Below, piece after piece: positions 39,750 through 49,604 of a stretch of 64,000 bases of DNA. The notes under the pieces were generated by a model. That model was not told where the DNA came from, ran no database searches, and was given only the letters and a program-made list of their open reading frames with translations. Positions within the stretch are counted from its first letter, which is position 1; the number at the start of each line of letters is the position of its first letter. Made by a program: the position numbers and the translations under genes. The stretch is from Campylobacter hyointestinalis subsp. lawsonii (lineage in GTDB: Bacteria; Campylobacterota; Campylobacteria; Campylobacterales; Campylobacteraceae), in the NCBI RefSeq assembly GCF_013372165.1, contig NZ_CP053828.1, positions 434,001 to 498,000 on the forward strand. Direction: 5' to 3'.

Positions 39750-40108
39750 TCTTTCTCCAATTCTTTAAAATTTTTCTTAAAATAATCCCAAAATGGAAAT
39801 GTCATACACTGCTTAGGTCTAAGCTCATAAATTCCGCAATTTTTGTGAGTTTCATCAAAAAAGATACAAGCATAGCCGTTATTATACTCTTTTTCCTTTA
39901 AACTATAGCGATTGTTGGCGTTATAACAAAATATTTTCTTAAATTCATCATCGCTCATTCCAAAAAAAGTCGCTATCTTAGATATCTCATCATTGCTTAT
40001 CCAGATATATCCACTCTCTCCAGTGCAGCATTTTCCACCGCATATCTGACAAAATGATGGATCAAATTCATACTTAAAACCATCTTTTTTCTCTATGTTT
40101 ATTTGCAT
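39722..40108 (-). CDS. YkgJ family cysteine-cluster protein
   Basis: 128 residues. A cysteine cluster CQICGGKCCTG near residues 18-28 and a second group CGIYELRPKQCMTFPFW near 91-107 define the YkgJ (CxxCxxxCC) family, thought to bind zinc or an iron-sulfur cluster. No enzymatic role is established. It overlaps the neighbouring methyltransferase gene (10 bases) and TPR lipoprotein gene (28 bases), so it is co-translated. C. jejuni Cj0496 has the same position. Confidence 0.87.
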   Translation of the reverse strand: MQINIEKKDGFKYEFDPSFCQICGGKCCTGESGYIWISNDEISKIATFFGMSDDEFKKIFCYNANNRYSLKEKEYNNGYACIFFDETHKNCGIYELRPKQCMTFPFWDYFKKNFKELEKECIGVKQLQ

Positions 40109-40797
40109 ACAAAAATCCTACTTTGAGTGTTAGCTTTATCAAATACCGCTTTTGCTTCTTTGCTATATCCAAACTCATCAAAAACTATCAAAGGCGGCTC
40201 TATCTTAGTCATTGATTTTGAGCTTTTTTTAGCCTCAAAAAGCGCTAACTTAGACTCTTTTGATATTTTAGAATGCACCAATCTAAATCTAGTAAGATTT
40301 AGTTTAAAGCAAGCAAGCCCACTTACGACTTCTCCAAGTCTCCTTGCATCATAACAAAAATAAAAAACTCCGCGTGGCTTTAAGAGAGAATTTACGCTTT
40401 TTAGCAAATCATCAAATTTAAGATTTCCGCTGTATCTGCTGATATTTATATGCTCATTGCCACTTTTTGTGACTTCATCTATATAAAAAGGCGGGTTTGA
40501 AACTATAAAATCAAACTTATTTTCGCTTTTAAATTTAGAAATATCATCACAAATAACGCGAATTTTCAGTCCATTTTCATCTGCATTAAATTTTGTAATA
40601 TCGCGATTTATCTCTTGAATATCTAAGCTAGTTAGACTTAGTTTAGAAAAATCTCGTTTTAACAAAAGCCCAAGTATCCCAGAGCCGCATCCCACATCTA
40701 AAAGATCGCCAAAAAGTCTATTTTTTGAGATAAAATCATACAGAAACAAAGAGTCGCTGTTGTATCTATATCCATTTTCTAGCTGATACAGCGTCAT
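40099..40797 (-). CDS. TrmN6-like methyltransferase (tRNA1(Val) adenine-N6 type)
   Basis: 232 residues. A Rossmann SAM-binding motif DVGCGSGILGLLL (about 36-48) and the N6-adenine catalytic motif NPPFY (about 100-104) place it in the COG4123 family, whose E. coli member methylates A37 of tRNA-Val. The N-terminal GYRYNSDSLFLYDFI is typical of the family too. It overlaps the coiled-coil lipoprotein gene by 4 bases and YkgJ by 10. The exact RNA substrate is inferred. Confidence 0.85.
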   Translation of the reverse strand: MTLYQLENGYRYNSDSLFLYDFISKNRLFGDLLDVGCGSGILGLLLKRDFSKLSLTSLDIQEINRDITKFNADENGLKIRVICDDISKFKSENKFDFIVSNPPFYIDEVTKSGNEHINISRYSGNLKFDDLLKSVNSLLKPRGVFYFCYDARRLGEVVSGLACFKLNLTRFRLVHSKISKESKLALFEAKKSSKSMTKIEPPLIVFDEFGYSKEAKAVFDKANTQSRIFVCK

Positions 40798-42716
40798 TTA
40801 TAAACTCTAATCAAAAATCCATATCCGCTTTTTTCAAATTTGATCTCTTTAGCATAAACTATCTTTAGTTTTGAGCCAAATTTAGATTTTAATGGTTCAC
40901 TTGCCAAACTCATAATGCTAGTAGTAGATCTAAGCTTTATAGACGACAACAAGGCTGTTTGATTAGAATCTATATGTTTGAACTCAGGGATAAGAGATAT
41001 TATTTCGTAAGTCGCCTCAGCGCCATATTTTTTAATCAAATCATTAAATTTACTTTGACATTCTTTTGTCATAGCATTATCTTCAAGCTCACATTTTATC
41101 TCATAAATGCTTTTTTTACCATTCAAAGACGAAGTGGAAGTCATATTAAAATCAACGATTTTCAAATCCTTAATAATGCTTTCATAATGCTCTTTTAGCT
41201 TGTCAAGTTCCATTTTCATATCTTTGTCTTTTTGTAAGACAAGTTCTTTTGACTTTTGTAAATTCTCTTCTGCAAATCTTTTTAAATTTTCATTTTCAAG
41301 TTTTAGTTTTGTGATATCTTCGTTTAAGATCTCGTAATTTTTTATCATTTTACCATCGGTTTGACTTTTTATAAGATCTTGTATTTGGGCGTTTAACTCT
41401 GATATATTCGCATCTTTTTGTTTAAGAGTTTGCTTAAAACTACTTACGTTTTGATCAAATTCAGCTTTTAGTCTATTTTCATTTTGTTCTATAAATAGAG
41501 CTTTATCCTTCAATGCTTGTAAAGATTTTGCATACTCTTTATCTTTAGCTTCTAAATCACTTCTAAATTTAGTTTCCATACTAGAAATTCTAGCATTAAG
41601 TAGCGATATAGTAGCGTTTTGCTCTACTATGACTCTTAAAAAATCATTTTTTATATCATTCACCTTTTTTTCTTCGGCGTCTTTATGTGTTTTTGCTAAA
41701 TTTTGCTGAAAGATAGCAAACTCTTTTTGCTTATCTTCTTTATAATTTTCATACTCATTTGCCAGTTTTAAATACTCAGAACTTTTTAAATTTAACTCGT
41801 CAAAATACTCTTTTTTTTGTGTTTCAATCTCATTTTTAAGATCTTTTAGATCTTGTAAATTTTTCTTTTGAAGTTCTAAAATTTCATTTGTGTGAGATGC
41901 TAAAAGGTCATTTATCTTTGCTTCTTTTTGCAAGATACTTTGTTCTAGCTCGTTTTCTCGTATCTTTTTTTCTTCTATCTGTTTTGTTAGATCATTTATA
42001 CTAAATGCCATTGATTTTTTAAGAGATTCTATCTGTTCTAACAAATAACGATTTTTTTGTGATAAATCAGAGTTTTTAAGCCTTTCTTCTTTTGTAGAAG
42101 TCGCGATCTTATCATCAAAATTAAGAGCGGATTGCTGTAATTTTTTTTGATAAGTATCGATTTGATTCTCAAGGCTAACTATCTTTTGGTCATAAGCTTT
42201 TATGGTTAAAAGATTTTCTTTTTGAACTTCATTTATCTTTTTTGTTAAATCGTTGATATTTTTGTAATGCTGCTTTTCGACATCATTCATAATCTCTAAA
42301 TTTTTTGCATTGATCAGTTTTTTTTCATTATCAAAACTATTTTGCTGCTCTCTTAATTTTGTCATTATAGCCCAGTTTTTATTCATAAACTGAGCGTTAT
42401 CTTCAAACAAAAGTCTATTTTTCTCTCTTAGCAGACGGATCTGTGCTTTAAGCTCGTCTATGCTTCCTTCTATGCTTTGATTATCATCTATATTGAAATT
42501 TTTAGCATAGCTATCTACTGTAAAGTACTCACCATATTTGTCAAGCTCATCTTTTTTGATATACCAATCTTGCTCGGTTTTTGGCAGATCAAAGAAGTTT
42601 AAAGTTCTAGTTTGCGTATCTTGCTTTTGACTAGAATCACTATCACAACTGACTATGGCGACGCAAAACAGAGCAAAAAACGTAGTTCTTATAACAGTTT
42701 TTTTAAATTCCAACAT
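40794..42716 (-). CDS. Large coiled-coil lipoprotein
   Basis: 640 residues. A signal peptide ends in a lipobox (VAIVSC, Cys24), giving a lipoprotein. Residues about 75-500 are an almost unbroken coiled coil rich in Lys, Glu, Gln and Asn. The last about 110 residues (from SLNGKKSIYEIKCEL) form a compact domain with two Cys and a SLIPEFKHIDSNQTALLSSIKL region. I do not recognise the C-terminal domain. Length and rod-like shape suggest a periplasm-spanning spacer or scaffold. It heads the minus-strand run of overlapping genes down to yaaA. Confidence 0.8.
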   Translation of the reverse strand: MLEFKKTVIRTTFFALFCVAIVSCDSDSSQKQDTQTRTLNFFDLPKTEQDWYIKKDELDKYGEYFTVDSYAKNFNIDDNQSIEGSIDELKAQIRLLREKNRLLFEDNAQFMNKNWAIMTKLREQQNSFDNEKKLINAKNLEIMNDVEKQHYKNINDLTKKINEVQKENLLTIKAYDQKIVSLENQIDTYQKKLQQSALNFDDKIATSTKEERLKNSDLSQKNRYLLEQIESLKKSMAFSINDLTKQIEEKKIRENELEQSILQKEAKINDLLASHTNEILELQKKNLQDLKDLKNEIETQKKEYFDELNLKSSEYLKLANEYENYKEDKQKEFAIFQQNLAKTHKDAEEKKVNDIKNDFLRVIVEQNATISLLNARISSMETKFRSDLEAKDKEYAKSLQALKDKALFIEQNENRLKAEFDQNVSSFKQTLKQKDANISELNAQIQDLIKSQTDGKMIKNYEILNEDITKLKLENENLKRFAEENLQKSKELVLQKDKDMKMELDKLKEHYESIIKDLKIVDFNMTSTSSLNGKKSIYEIKCELEDNAMTKECQSKFNDLIKKYGAEATYEIISLIPEFKHIDSNQTALLSSIKLRSTTSIMSLASEPLKSKFGSKLKIVYAKEIKFEKSGYGFLIRVYK

Positions 42717-42722
42717 ATAGCC

Positions 42723-43673
42723 TTATTTTGATTTCATTATATAGCTGATCACCGTGTGAGCATCGTTTAAAGCTACAACTATACTTCCGCCACTTTTGCT
42801 TGCTATATCTCCACCTACAAAAAGACCTGGGGTTTTAGTTTGTAAATTTTCATCGAGTATAGGCTCATTATCCTTAAGCTCAACGCCACATTTTTGTAAG
42901 AAATCAACCGGAGTTGAGCCACCTATTGCATAGATTATTCTATCATAAATTTCATTAGTAGAGTTATTAAATTTAACATTTACTTTTCCATTTTCATTGT
43001 CTAACCCTACTATATCTACACCAAGTTTCAGCTCTAATTTGCCAGCTTTGTTATACTCAAAAACCCCAGCTTCGTTTATCTCATTTAGTCTAGTAAATTT
43101 ATCTTTTCTATAGCATAAAGTTACTTTGTTGCATTTACTAAGCTCAAGTGCGTACTCAGCAGCTGAGTTTCCGCCACCAACTACAAGAATTTTCTCACCA
43201 CAATTACAGCTATTTAAGTTGAAATTTACAACTTGAGTAAGTGAAGGCGGGATCTTATACTCTGGTTTATTTGGTCTGCCCATTTTACCGATACCAATCA
43301 TCACGTTTTTAGATTTAAAAGTTCCTTTTGAAGTCACTACTTCAAATATTCCGTTATTTTTTTTGACGCTTTCGACTTCGCTATTAAACATAGCATCTAT
43401 TTTTCCATCATCAAGCAATCTATCAAAGTAGTTTAAAGTACTCTCTTTTGTACCATCGAAAAACTCTACACTTCCTTTGGTTTCGCTTTCTAGACCTTTA
43501 TAGACTTTATCAACTCTTTTTCCGTCTTTGTAAAACTTACGAATGGTTTGTGAGTGATTGTCACCTTTTTCTAAAAGTAACACGTTTTCAAAACCATTGT
43601 GCTTAGCCTCGACTATCGTAGCTATACCACAAGGTCCGCCTCCTATGACGATGATATCATAAACATTTTCCAT
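42723..43673 (-). CDS. FAD/NAD(P)-dependent oxidoreductase, YpdA/TrxB-like
   Basis: 316 residues. Two dinucleotide motifs are seen: N-terminal FAD site IVIGGGPCGIATI (about 9-21) and internal NADPH site ILVVGGGNSAAEYALEL (about 161-177). The C-terminal FAD motif is PGLFVGGDIASKSGGSIVVALNDA. It lacks the CxxC redox pair of thioredoxin reductase, which fits the YpdA-type or ferredoxin-NADP reductase-like branch. Substrate is unknown. It lies 6 bases from the coiled-coil lipoprotein gene and is divergent from proA, as an oxidoreductase is in C. jejuni (Cj0559). Confidence 0.85.
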   Translation of the reverse strand: MENVYDIIVIGGGPCGIATIVEAKHNGFENVLLLEKGDNHSQTIRKFYKDGKRVDKVYKGLESETKGSVEFFDGTKESTLNYFDRLLDDGKIDAMFNSEVESVKKNNGIFEVVTSKGTFKSKNVMIGIGKMGRPNKPEYKIPPSLTQVVNFNLNSCNCGEKILVVGGGNSAAEYALELSKCNKVTLCYRKDKFTRLNEINEAGVFEYNKAGKLELKLGVDIVGLDNENGKVNVKFNNSTNEIYDRIIYAIGGSTPVDFLQKCGVELKDNEPILDENLQTKTPGLFVGGDIASKSGGSIVVALNDAHTVISYIMKSK

Positions 43674-43752
43674 ATTTGTCTCCGTTATTATTTATTATAA
43701 AGCATATAAATTGTAAAATTTAACAAAATTTCCTTAAAGAATAGGTAAATAA

Positions 43753-44976
43753 ATGAAAAATTTACTCAAAAATTTAAAAAACACTTCAAAGTCATTATTG
43801 TCATTAACACAAAATGAGAGAAAAGCAGTTGTTTTAGAGATAGCTAGGCAAATAGAGTTAGAAGCAGACAACATAAAATCCGCAAACGATATAGACTTAA
43901 GCTTAGCTTCAAATCTATCATCTGCTCTATTAGAAAGACTTAAATTTGATAGATCTAGAGTGCTTAGTTTAGCTCAAAATATAAAAGACATAGCAAGTCT
44001 TCCTGAAGTGATCGGGATAGTTGAACGCGGATGGTGTGCAAAAAGTGGTATAAATATCGAAAAGATAAGCATACCTATAGGAAATATCTGCACTATTTAT
44101 GAATCTAGACCGAATGTAACAGCCGAAGTCGCCGCTCTATGTATAAAAAGTGCAAATGGATGTGCCCTAAAAGGTGGAAAAGAAGCTAGAAATACAAATT
44201 TAGCTTTGATTAAAGCCATCAGTACGGCTTTGAAAAACTGCGATCTAGATGAAAACTGCGTTGTTTATCTAGATATTGATAGAAATGAAGTAGGCGAACT
44301 TATAAAAATGGATAAATACTTAGATCTGATCGTTCCAAGAGGCGGAGAAAGCTTAGTTAAATTCGTAAGTCAAAATGCGACAATACCAGTCTTAAAGCAC
44401 GATAAAGGGCTATGCCATATCTATGTAGATGAATTTGCAGACTTAAATAAAGCTTTAAAAATTTGCGTAAATGCGAAATGTTCGCGTCCTAGCGTATGCA
44501 ACGCCGCTGAAACCATGCTGGTACATAAAAATATAGCCGAGTATTTTTTACCACTTTTAAAAACTGAGCTTGATAAATTTGGCGTAGAAATTTTTGGATG
44601 CGAAAAATCAGCAAAGCTAATCCCTTGTAAAATCGCAAACGAACAAAACTATTCTACAGAATATCTTGATTTTAAACTAAATTTAAAAATAGTAAATGAC
44701 CTAGATACCGCTTTAGAACATATAAGTAAATTTAGCTCAGGACATAGCGAAGCGATCATTAGTGAAAACTACAGCATTTGCGAAAAGTTTTTAAAGCTAG
44801 TAGATAGTGCTTGTGTTTATGCGAACGCTTCTACTAGATTTAGCGATGGGAGCGAGTTTGGGTTTGGCGCAGAGATAGGGATCAGCACAAATAAACTGCA
44901 CGCAAGAGGCCCAGTAGGACTAAAAGAACTCACTACTTATAAATATATAATCCGCGGAAATGGGCAGATAAGATAA
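43753..44976 (+). CDS. proA: Gamma-glutamyl phosphate reductase
   Basis: 407 residues, normal for ProA, which reduces glutamyl 5-phosphate with NADPH in proline synthesis. The catalytic Cys is in SRPSVCNAAETMLVH (about 250-263). Other family motifs are IGNICTIYESRPNVTAE, LKGGKEARNTN, DLIVPRGGESLVKFV, and the C-terminal DGSEFGFGAEIGISTNKLHARGPVGL. It is alone on the plus strand with about 79 bases to the divergent oxidoreductase. proB is not in the window. Confidence 0.97.
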   Translation: MKNLLKNLKNTSKSLLSLTQNERKAVVLEIARQIELEADNIKSANDIDLSLASNLSSALLERLKFDRSRVLSLAQNIKDIASLPEVIGIVERGWCAKSGINIEKISIPIGNICTIYESRPNVTAEVAALCIKSANGCALKGGKEARNTNLALIKAISTALKNCDLDENCVVYLDIDRNEVGELIKMDKYLDLIVPRGGESLVKFVSQNATIPVLKHDKGLCHIYVDEFADLNKALKICVNAKCSRPSVCNAAETMLVHKNIAEYFLPLLKTELDKFGVEIFGCEKSAKLIPCKIANEQNYSTEYLDFKLNLKIVNDLDTALEHISKFSSGHSEAIISENYSICEKFLKLVDSACVYANASTRFSDGSEFGFGAEIGISTNKLHARGPVGLKELTTYKYIIRGNGQIR

Positions 44977-45091
44977 GTCTGCCTTTGGAAAAATTTACAT
45001 TTTTTTACTACTTCGAATATAAAAAAACTTAAAGCTAATATTTTTTATTAAAAATTTATTATAAATAATCATATTTTAAGCTTAGATTAAT

Positions 45092-45106
45092 GGGGGGGGG
45101 TATAAT
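45092..45106 (+). promoter_or_regulatory. G9 tract abutting a TATAAT -10 box (possible phase-variable promoter)
   Basis: Nine consecutive G bases at 45092-45100 are followed at once by TATAAT at 45101-45106, 37 bases before the ATG of the barrel gene. The tract would lie in the spacer between -35 and -10. Homopolymeric G tracts are the main slip-strand switches of Campylobacter; no other G tract of this length is in the window. Confidence 0.75.
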
Positions 45107-45142
45107 TACATTTCAATATTTTAAAATAAGGAGATAGATAGA

Positions 45143-45739
45143 ATGAGAAATTCTACTTTAAAAATTTGTCTTGTTGCCTCTATGGCCTGCTCGTTTGCAC
45201 TTGCTGAGGGTGCATTTATCGGTGTTGAGAGTGATTACTCTTTTAAATCAAATTTAAAAATAAAAGGCGATGATGGAGAAAAAGAAACTTTCAAAAAAGC
45301 TCAAACTGGAATTGGCATAAAAGGCGGTTATGATTTTGATATGTATAGAGTTTATGGCTCTTATGTTTATGATTTTCAAACTAGCAAAACAAAAGTCTAT
45401 GAAGACGGAACAAGTTTGGAACTAAAATGGCTAACTCATAAATTTATCGTTGGAGCCGACTATACTCCATCTATAACAGATAATTTTAAACTAGCAGTTG
45501 GTCCATATACTGGCTATTCTAGATTGAAATTAAAAGACGACGAAGGAGAAAAATATAACACAAATGGCTGGATAATAGGTGCAAAACTAGGTGGAATTTA
45601 CTCAATCGATAAAAATAACGAGCTAGAGTTTGGCTTCAAAACAGACAGAACAGATTACAAAAAAGTATCGAAATTTGAATTAAAAGATGTAAAAGAGACA
45701 AACTATGGCTTATATTTAGGATATAACTATAAATTCTAA
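45143..45739 (+). CDS. Outer membrane beta-barrel protein
   Basis: 198 residues. A signal peptide (about 1-21, ending SFALA) precedes a sequence of alternating amphipathic strands rich in Gly, Tyr and Phe, for example GIGIKGGYDFDMYRVYGSYVYDF and FKLAVGPYTGYSRLKL, ending in Phe (LGYNYKF) as barrel-assembly substrates do. This suits a small 8-stranded OmpW/OprF-like or OmpA-like porin fold. AAGGAG lies 7-12 bases before the start. Expression may switch through the G9 tract in its promoter. It has a perfect downstream hairpin. Ligand or adhesive role is unknown. Confidence 0.85.
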   Translation: MRNSTLKICLVASMACSFALAEGAFIGVESDYSFKSNLKIKGDDGEKETFKKAQTGIGIKGGYDFDMYRVYGSYVYDFQTSKTKVYEDGTSLELKWLTHKFIVGADYTPSITDNFKLAVGPYTGYSRLKLKDDEGEKYNTNGWIIGAKLGGIYSIDKNNELEFGFKTDRTDYKKVSKFELKDVKETNYGLYLGYNYKF

Positions 45740-45746
45740 TAGCCAA

Positions 45747-45770
45747 CTGGATCATAAAACTATGATCCAG
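45747..45770 (+). terminator. Hairpin after the beta-barrel gene
   Basis: Perfect 10-bp inverted repeat CTGGATCATA / TATGATCCAG with an AAAC loop, 7 bases after the stop. There is no T run. Confidence 0.6.
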
Positions 45771-45834
45771 CCAAACTAACTTTATAATACAAGTAAAATT
45801 TATTTTAAATTTTGAATATTTTTTGCCAAAATGC

Positions 45835-45863
45835 TTGACAAAGCATAAAAGATATAGTATAAT
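45835..45863 (+). promoter_or_regulatory. Sigma-70 promoter of tRNA-Gln/tRNA-fMet
   Basis: TTGACA at 45835-45840 and TATAAT at 45858-45863 with a 17-base spacer, 18 bases before tRNA-Gln. The same full-consensus layout as the promoter at 12192. Confidence 0.88.
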
Positions 45864-45881
45864 TCCTGCTCATTTTGAGAT

Positions 45882-45956
45882 TGGGGTATAGCCAAGCGGT
45901 AAGGCAACTGGTTTTGGTCCAGTCATTCAGAGGTTCGAATCCTCTTACCCCATCCA
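45882..45956 (+). tRNA. tRNA-Gln(UUG)
   Basis: Acceptor TGGGGTA pairs with TACCCCA, followed by T and encoded CCA. Anticodon stem ACTGG/CCAGT encloses TTTTGGT (anticodon TTG). Confidence 0.96.
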
Positions 45957-45972
45957 CTCAAATCATTCTTAT

Positions 45973-46746
<774 letters not shown>

Positions 46747-46960
46747 TAATTTTGTAAGTATATTTTTAACAGTTTTTATCTTATAATCTTGTTTGATAAG
46801 ATCATTACAAAACACTTGAATATCTAGAAAAGATATTTTACTTACATCTCTTAATCCCAAATTTGGTTTAATATGTTTATTATATGTAGCAACATCGCTT
46901 CTTAAGGTGCTAGGACGTAAAAGAAGCTCATAATATTTTATATACTGATTAAAAACTTCA

Positions 46961-48436
46961 TTAAAAATCATAATATCTTTTATTCCTTTCAATAAAACTC
47001 TCAATAACAGGCTTATTGAGATTATGAATTTCGTTTGTTCCTACGATAAATCCTAAATCACGCTTAATAAGCTCATTTTCAACATAAGCTAAATGTTGTA
47101 AATTTGAGTTAAAAGTATCAAGGTTTTTATAATAAGTAATAAGAGTGTAATCTTTCATTCTTTTTATTGGAAGTTCTGTAGGTTTAATAAATTTATACTC
47201 TTTTTTAGCTTTTATAGTAGGTTTATCAGTAATTTTATATGGAGTTGGATTTTGTTCTTTAGTCTCTTTTTGATAGATATGTATAATATAATCTTTGATT
47301 GTATGTTTCATAATGCCATTTTCATAAAGTATAGTTTCTGTAGTTTGTATGTTTTCAAGGCGAAAATATTGTTTATCATAGCTCCACTCGCAAACCCAAT
47401 CAGGATTATCTTTCAAAGTACAAAGATTATAAAAATCCCTAAAAAAGAAGTTAATTTTACGATATATCCAAAGCGGAATTTGGTGACGTGAGCTAATAAA
47501 TTTGCGAACTTTATATTTTATATACCAAGCAGAATTAAGATCTAATTTATCATTTTTATCAAAGTTAATAAAACTTTTATTTATATATTTTAAAACATAT
47601 CCAGTAGGATTACTTAAAGTCCATTGAAAGCCATTTATTTCGCCATTTTTAATCTGCTCTTTAGAGAGATAATTAACTTTTAAATTTTGTGGAGCATAAA
47701 AAACATCTTTAAAAGTTTTATATATGAATTCGTGTGCGTATTCAGGATAAGAAATAAGAGCGTGTATGTGTGGAACACCGTCGTTTTTATGCGGTTCAAA
47801 AGCTCTTATATAATATTTTTCAATACCTTTAAATTTAGTATGAATACGCTTTATAAATATATTCCATTGATAATTTAATAAATCAATTAAATCTTTTATA
47901 CCGATAGAATAAGGATTAAACATCATCTTGTATTTAAAATCATAGCTTAAAAGGCTTCTATCTTTAGGCTTAAAACGGCTAAAATCGCCTTTGAGAGCGT
48001 CACGAAAGCAACCATTTAGAGTTATTGTTAAAAATGATGATTTTAAGCCTTTATTGAATGCAAAATCAGTAATGGTATTTACGCGGTTATTAAGTTCGGC
48101 GTAATATTTTGGGCTTAAATTTGAAGACATAGAAACATCAAGAAGAGTTTTTACTTCGCCAGTTTCTTTGTTTATTTTATAAATTTGATTTTTAAGCCAT
48201 TCTTTTTGATTTTGTATTTTTAGATTTGATATTTTTAAATCATTTTTTGATACTCCAAAAGGTATTTTAATGTATGGCTTTATGTTTTTCGCTACGCTCA
48301 AACTTAAAGCTGAGAGTTTTTTATTAATTTGACAAGGCGCCCCCTGTTCGCACGCAGTCGCAGGCTCCTGCGCGCTCATTGTGGCGCTTGGGGCGCCATA
48401 ATTAAATAAATTTATATCAGTATTTAAGTTATTCAT
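46961..48436 (-). CDS. Phage replication initiator, HUH endonuclease (pII/RstA-like)
   Basis: 491 residues. The HUH metal motif is PHIHALI (His223, His225) and two tyrosines follow in GYVLKYINKSF (Tyr280, Tyr284), the arrangement of rolling-circle initiators of filamentous phages and phiX-type Rep proteins. It would nick the double-stranded origin and remain attached to the 5' end. The N-terminal 50 residues contain an odd segment (about 14-34, GAPSATMSAQEPATACEQGAP) encoded by a very GC-rich nested palindrome. The gene sits at the end of the morphogenesis operon, not at the front as in Ff phages. It starts 1 base after the secretin stop region. Confidence 0.88.
   Translation of the reverse strand: MNNLNTDINLFNYGAPSATMSAQEPATACEQGAPCQINKKLSALSLSVAKNIKPYIKIPFGVSKNDLKISNLKIQNQKEWLKNQIYKINKETGEVKTLLDVSMSSNLSPKYYAELNNRVNTITDFAFNKGLKSSFLTITLNGCFRDALKGDFSRFKPKDRSLLSYDFKYKMMFNPYSIGIKDLIDLLNYQWNIFIKRIHTKFKGIEKYYIRAFEPHKNDGVPHIHALISYPEYAHEFIYKTFKDVFYAPQNLKVNYLSKEQIKNGEINGFQWTLSNPTGYVLKYINKSFINFDKNDKLDLNSAWYIKYKVRKFISSRHQIPLWIYRKINFFFRDFYNLCTLKDNPDWVCEWSYDKQYFRLENIQTTETILYENGIMKHTIKDYIIHIYQKETKEQNPTPYKITDKPTIKAKKEYKFIKPTELPIKRMKDYTLITYYKNLDTFNSNLQHLAYVENELIKRDLGFIVGTNEIHNLNKPVIESFIERNKRYYDF
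48336..48397. repeat. GC-rich nested palindrome inside rep
   Basis: Outer perfect 8-bp inverted repeat GGCGCCCC (48336-48343) / GGGGCGCC (48390-48397) encloses an inner one CGCAGG / CCTGCG (48359-48372). The stretch is mostly G and C while the flanks are about 70 percent A and T. It could be a replication origin or packaging signal of the phage. Confidence 0.6.
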
Positions 48437-48437
48437 T

Positions 48438-49604
48438 TTAAAAAACTTCTATTGTAATAGTAAGTATTGAATTTACAAATTCTTTTTTAGTAGTAGAAAA
48501 AAGATATTTTAAAAGCCAAATATCTTTTAATAGTGGAACGCCAGAAGTATAAGTAATTTCATTTTCTTGATTAATGCCACTTAGAACAAGGATATCGCCT
48601 TTTTTAAGTTTATAAGTTGATTTTAACTCTTTTTTGCTTGTAGTAGGTGTCAAAGTATCAGAATTGCTTAATAAATTTTCAAAGATTAGATGAATATCAA
48701 CGTCAATGTTGTCATTTATAATGATAGGCTTTAAAGTAAGCTTTAAGCCGACATCTTTATAGCTATAATTGCTTTGTTGCTGAGTTTGAGCATTTGTGAT
48801 ATTTGTAGAAGTAGTAAGATATGGAATTGTCTTAACATTGCTAAAAAATACTTCTGTATTATTTTTAGCAACTAAAAAAGGGCTAGATTTTATTTTAGTG
48901 ATATTATTTGTATCAAGAAAATTCAAAACACCATAAAATTGATCTGATTTATTTGTTACATTAGTATTTTGAGTATAAGGAACCGTCATAAGATTAAAAA
49001 AATACCTAAAATCTACGCTATCAACACCTTTTATAAGTGAATTTATCTCTGTGCCACGACTTTTTAAATCACTTAAATTTGTTTCAAGTATAGTTACTTT
49101 AAAATTAACCTGTTTTGCTACTTTATTATCAAAATTATCTGAATATGAAAGTATTTCAGAATAAATTTTATCAGTACTTTTAAAAACGACTGCGTTATCT
49201 TGACTTATGTATGTAGAGTTTTTATCGTATTGATTTAGCATAGCATCAATCTCCTTATGGCTATTATTTTTAAGTTTTATGTAATAAAGATTTTCTGGCT
49301 CTTCTTCTTTGTTGGTTGCGTTTTCATCGATTATAATAGGCTTATCGACGTAATAAAAAGAGCCTAGTTTTAAAAAGCGTAATCCTTGAAGCTCAACCAT
49401 TTTTTTAAATATTTGCAAACTGATATTAGTTGTTTCTTTAGGAGTAAAAAAGTAAAAATCAAGCGGATTTATATCGCCACTTATCAAAATTTCGCTTTGT
49501 GTAGAACTAGAAACGATATTTGCAAATTCTAAAAGGTTATTTTTGATTTGATCTGCTTGTATTGTTAGAGCCAAAGCCACTAAAAAGGCTATTATCTTTT
49601 TCAT
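48438..49604 (-). CDS. Phage secretin (pIV-like outer-membrane channel)
   Basis: 388 residues from ATG 49604, which follows AAAGGAAATACCG and begins a clear signal peptide (MKKIIAFLVALALTIQADQ); the upstream in-frame ATG at 49655 would add a non-signal leader. The C-terminal secretin domain has the signature GVPLLKDIWLLKYLFS (about 355-370) and the VNFKVTILETNLSDLKSRG entry strand. It would let the virion exit through the outer membrane. Its start overlaps the end of zot by 68 bases. Some inoviruses (CTX) borrow a host secretin; this one has its own. Confidence 0.9.
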   Translation of the reverse strand: MKKIIAFLVALALTIQADQIKNNLLEFANIVSSSTQSEILISGDINPLDFYFFTPKETTNISLQIFKKMVELQGLRFLKLGSFYYVDKPIIIDENATNKEEEPENLYYIKLKNNSHKEIDAMLNQYDKNSTYISQDNAVVFKSTDKIYSEILSYSDNFDNKVAKQVNFKVTILETNLSDLKSRGTEINSLIKGVDSVDFRYFFNLMTVPYTQNTNVTNKSDQFYGVLNFLDTNNITKIKSSPFLVAKNNTEVFFSNVKTIPYLTTSTNITNAQTQQQSNYSYKDVGLKLTLKPIIINDNIDVDIHLIFENLLSNSDTLTPTTSKKELKSTYKLKKGDILVLSGINQENEITYTSGVPLLKDIWLLKYLFSTTKKEFVNSILTITIEVF

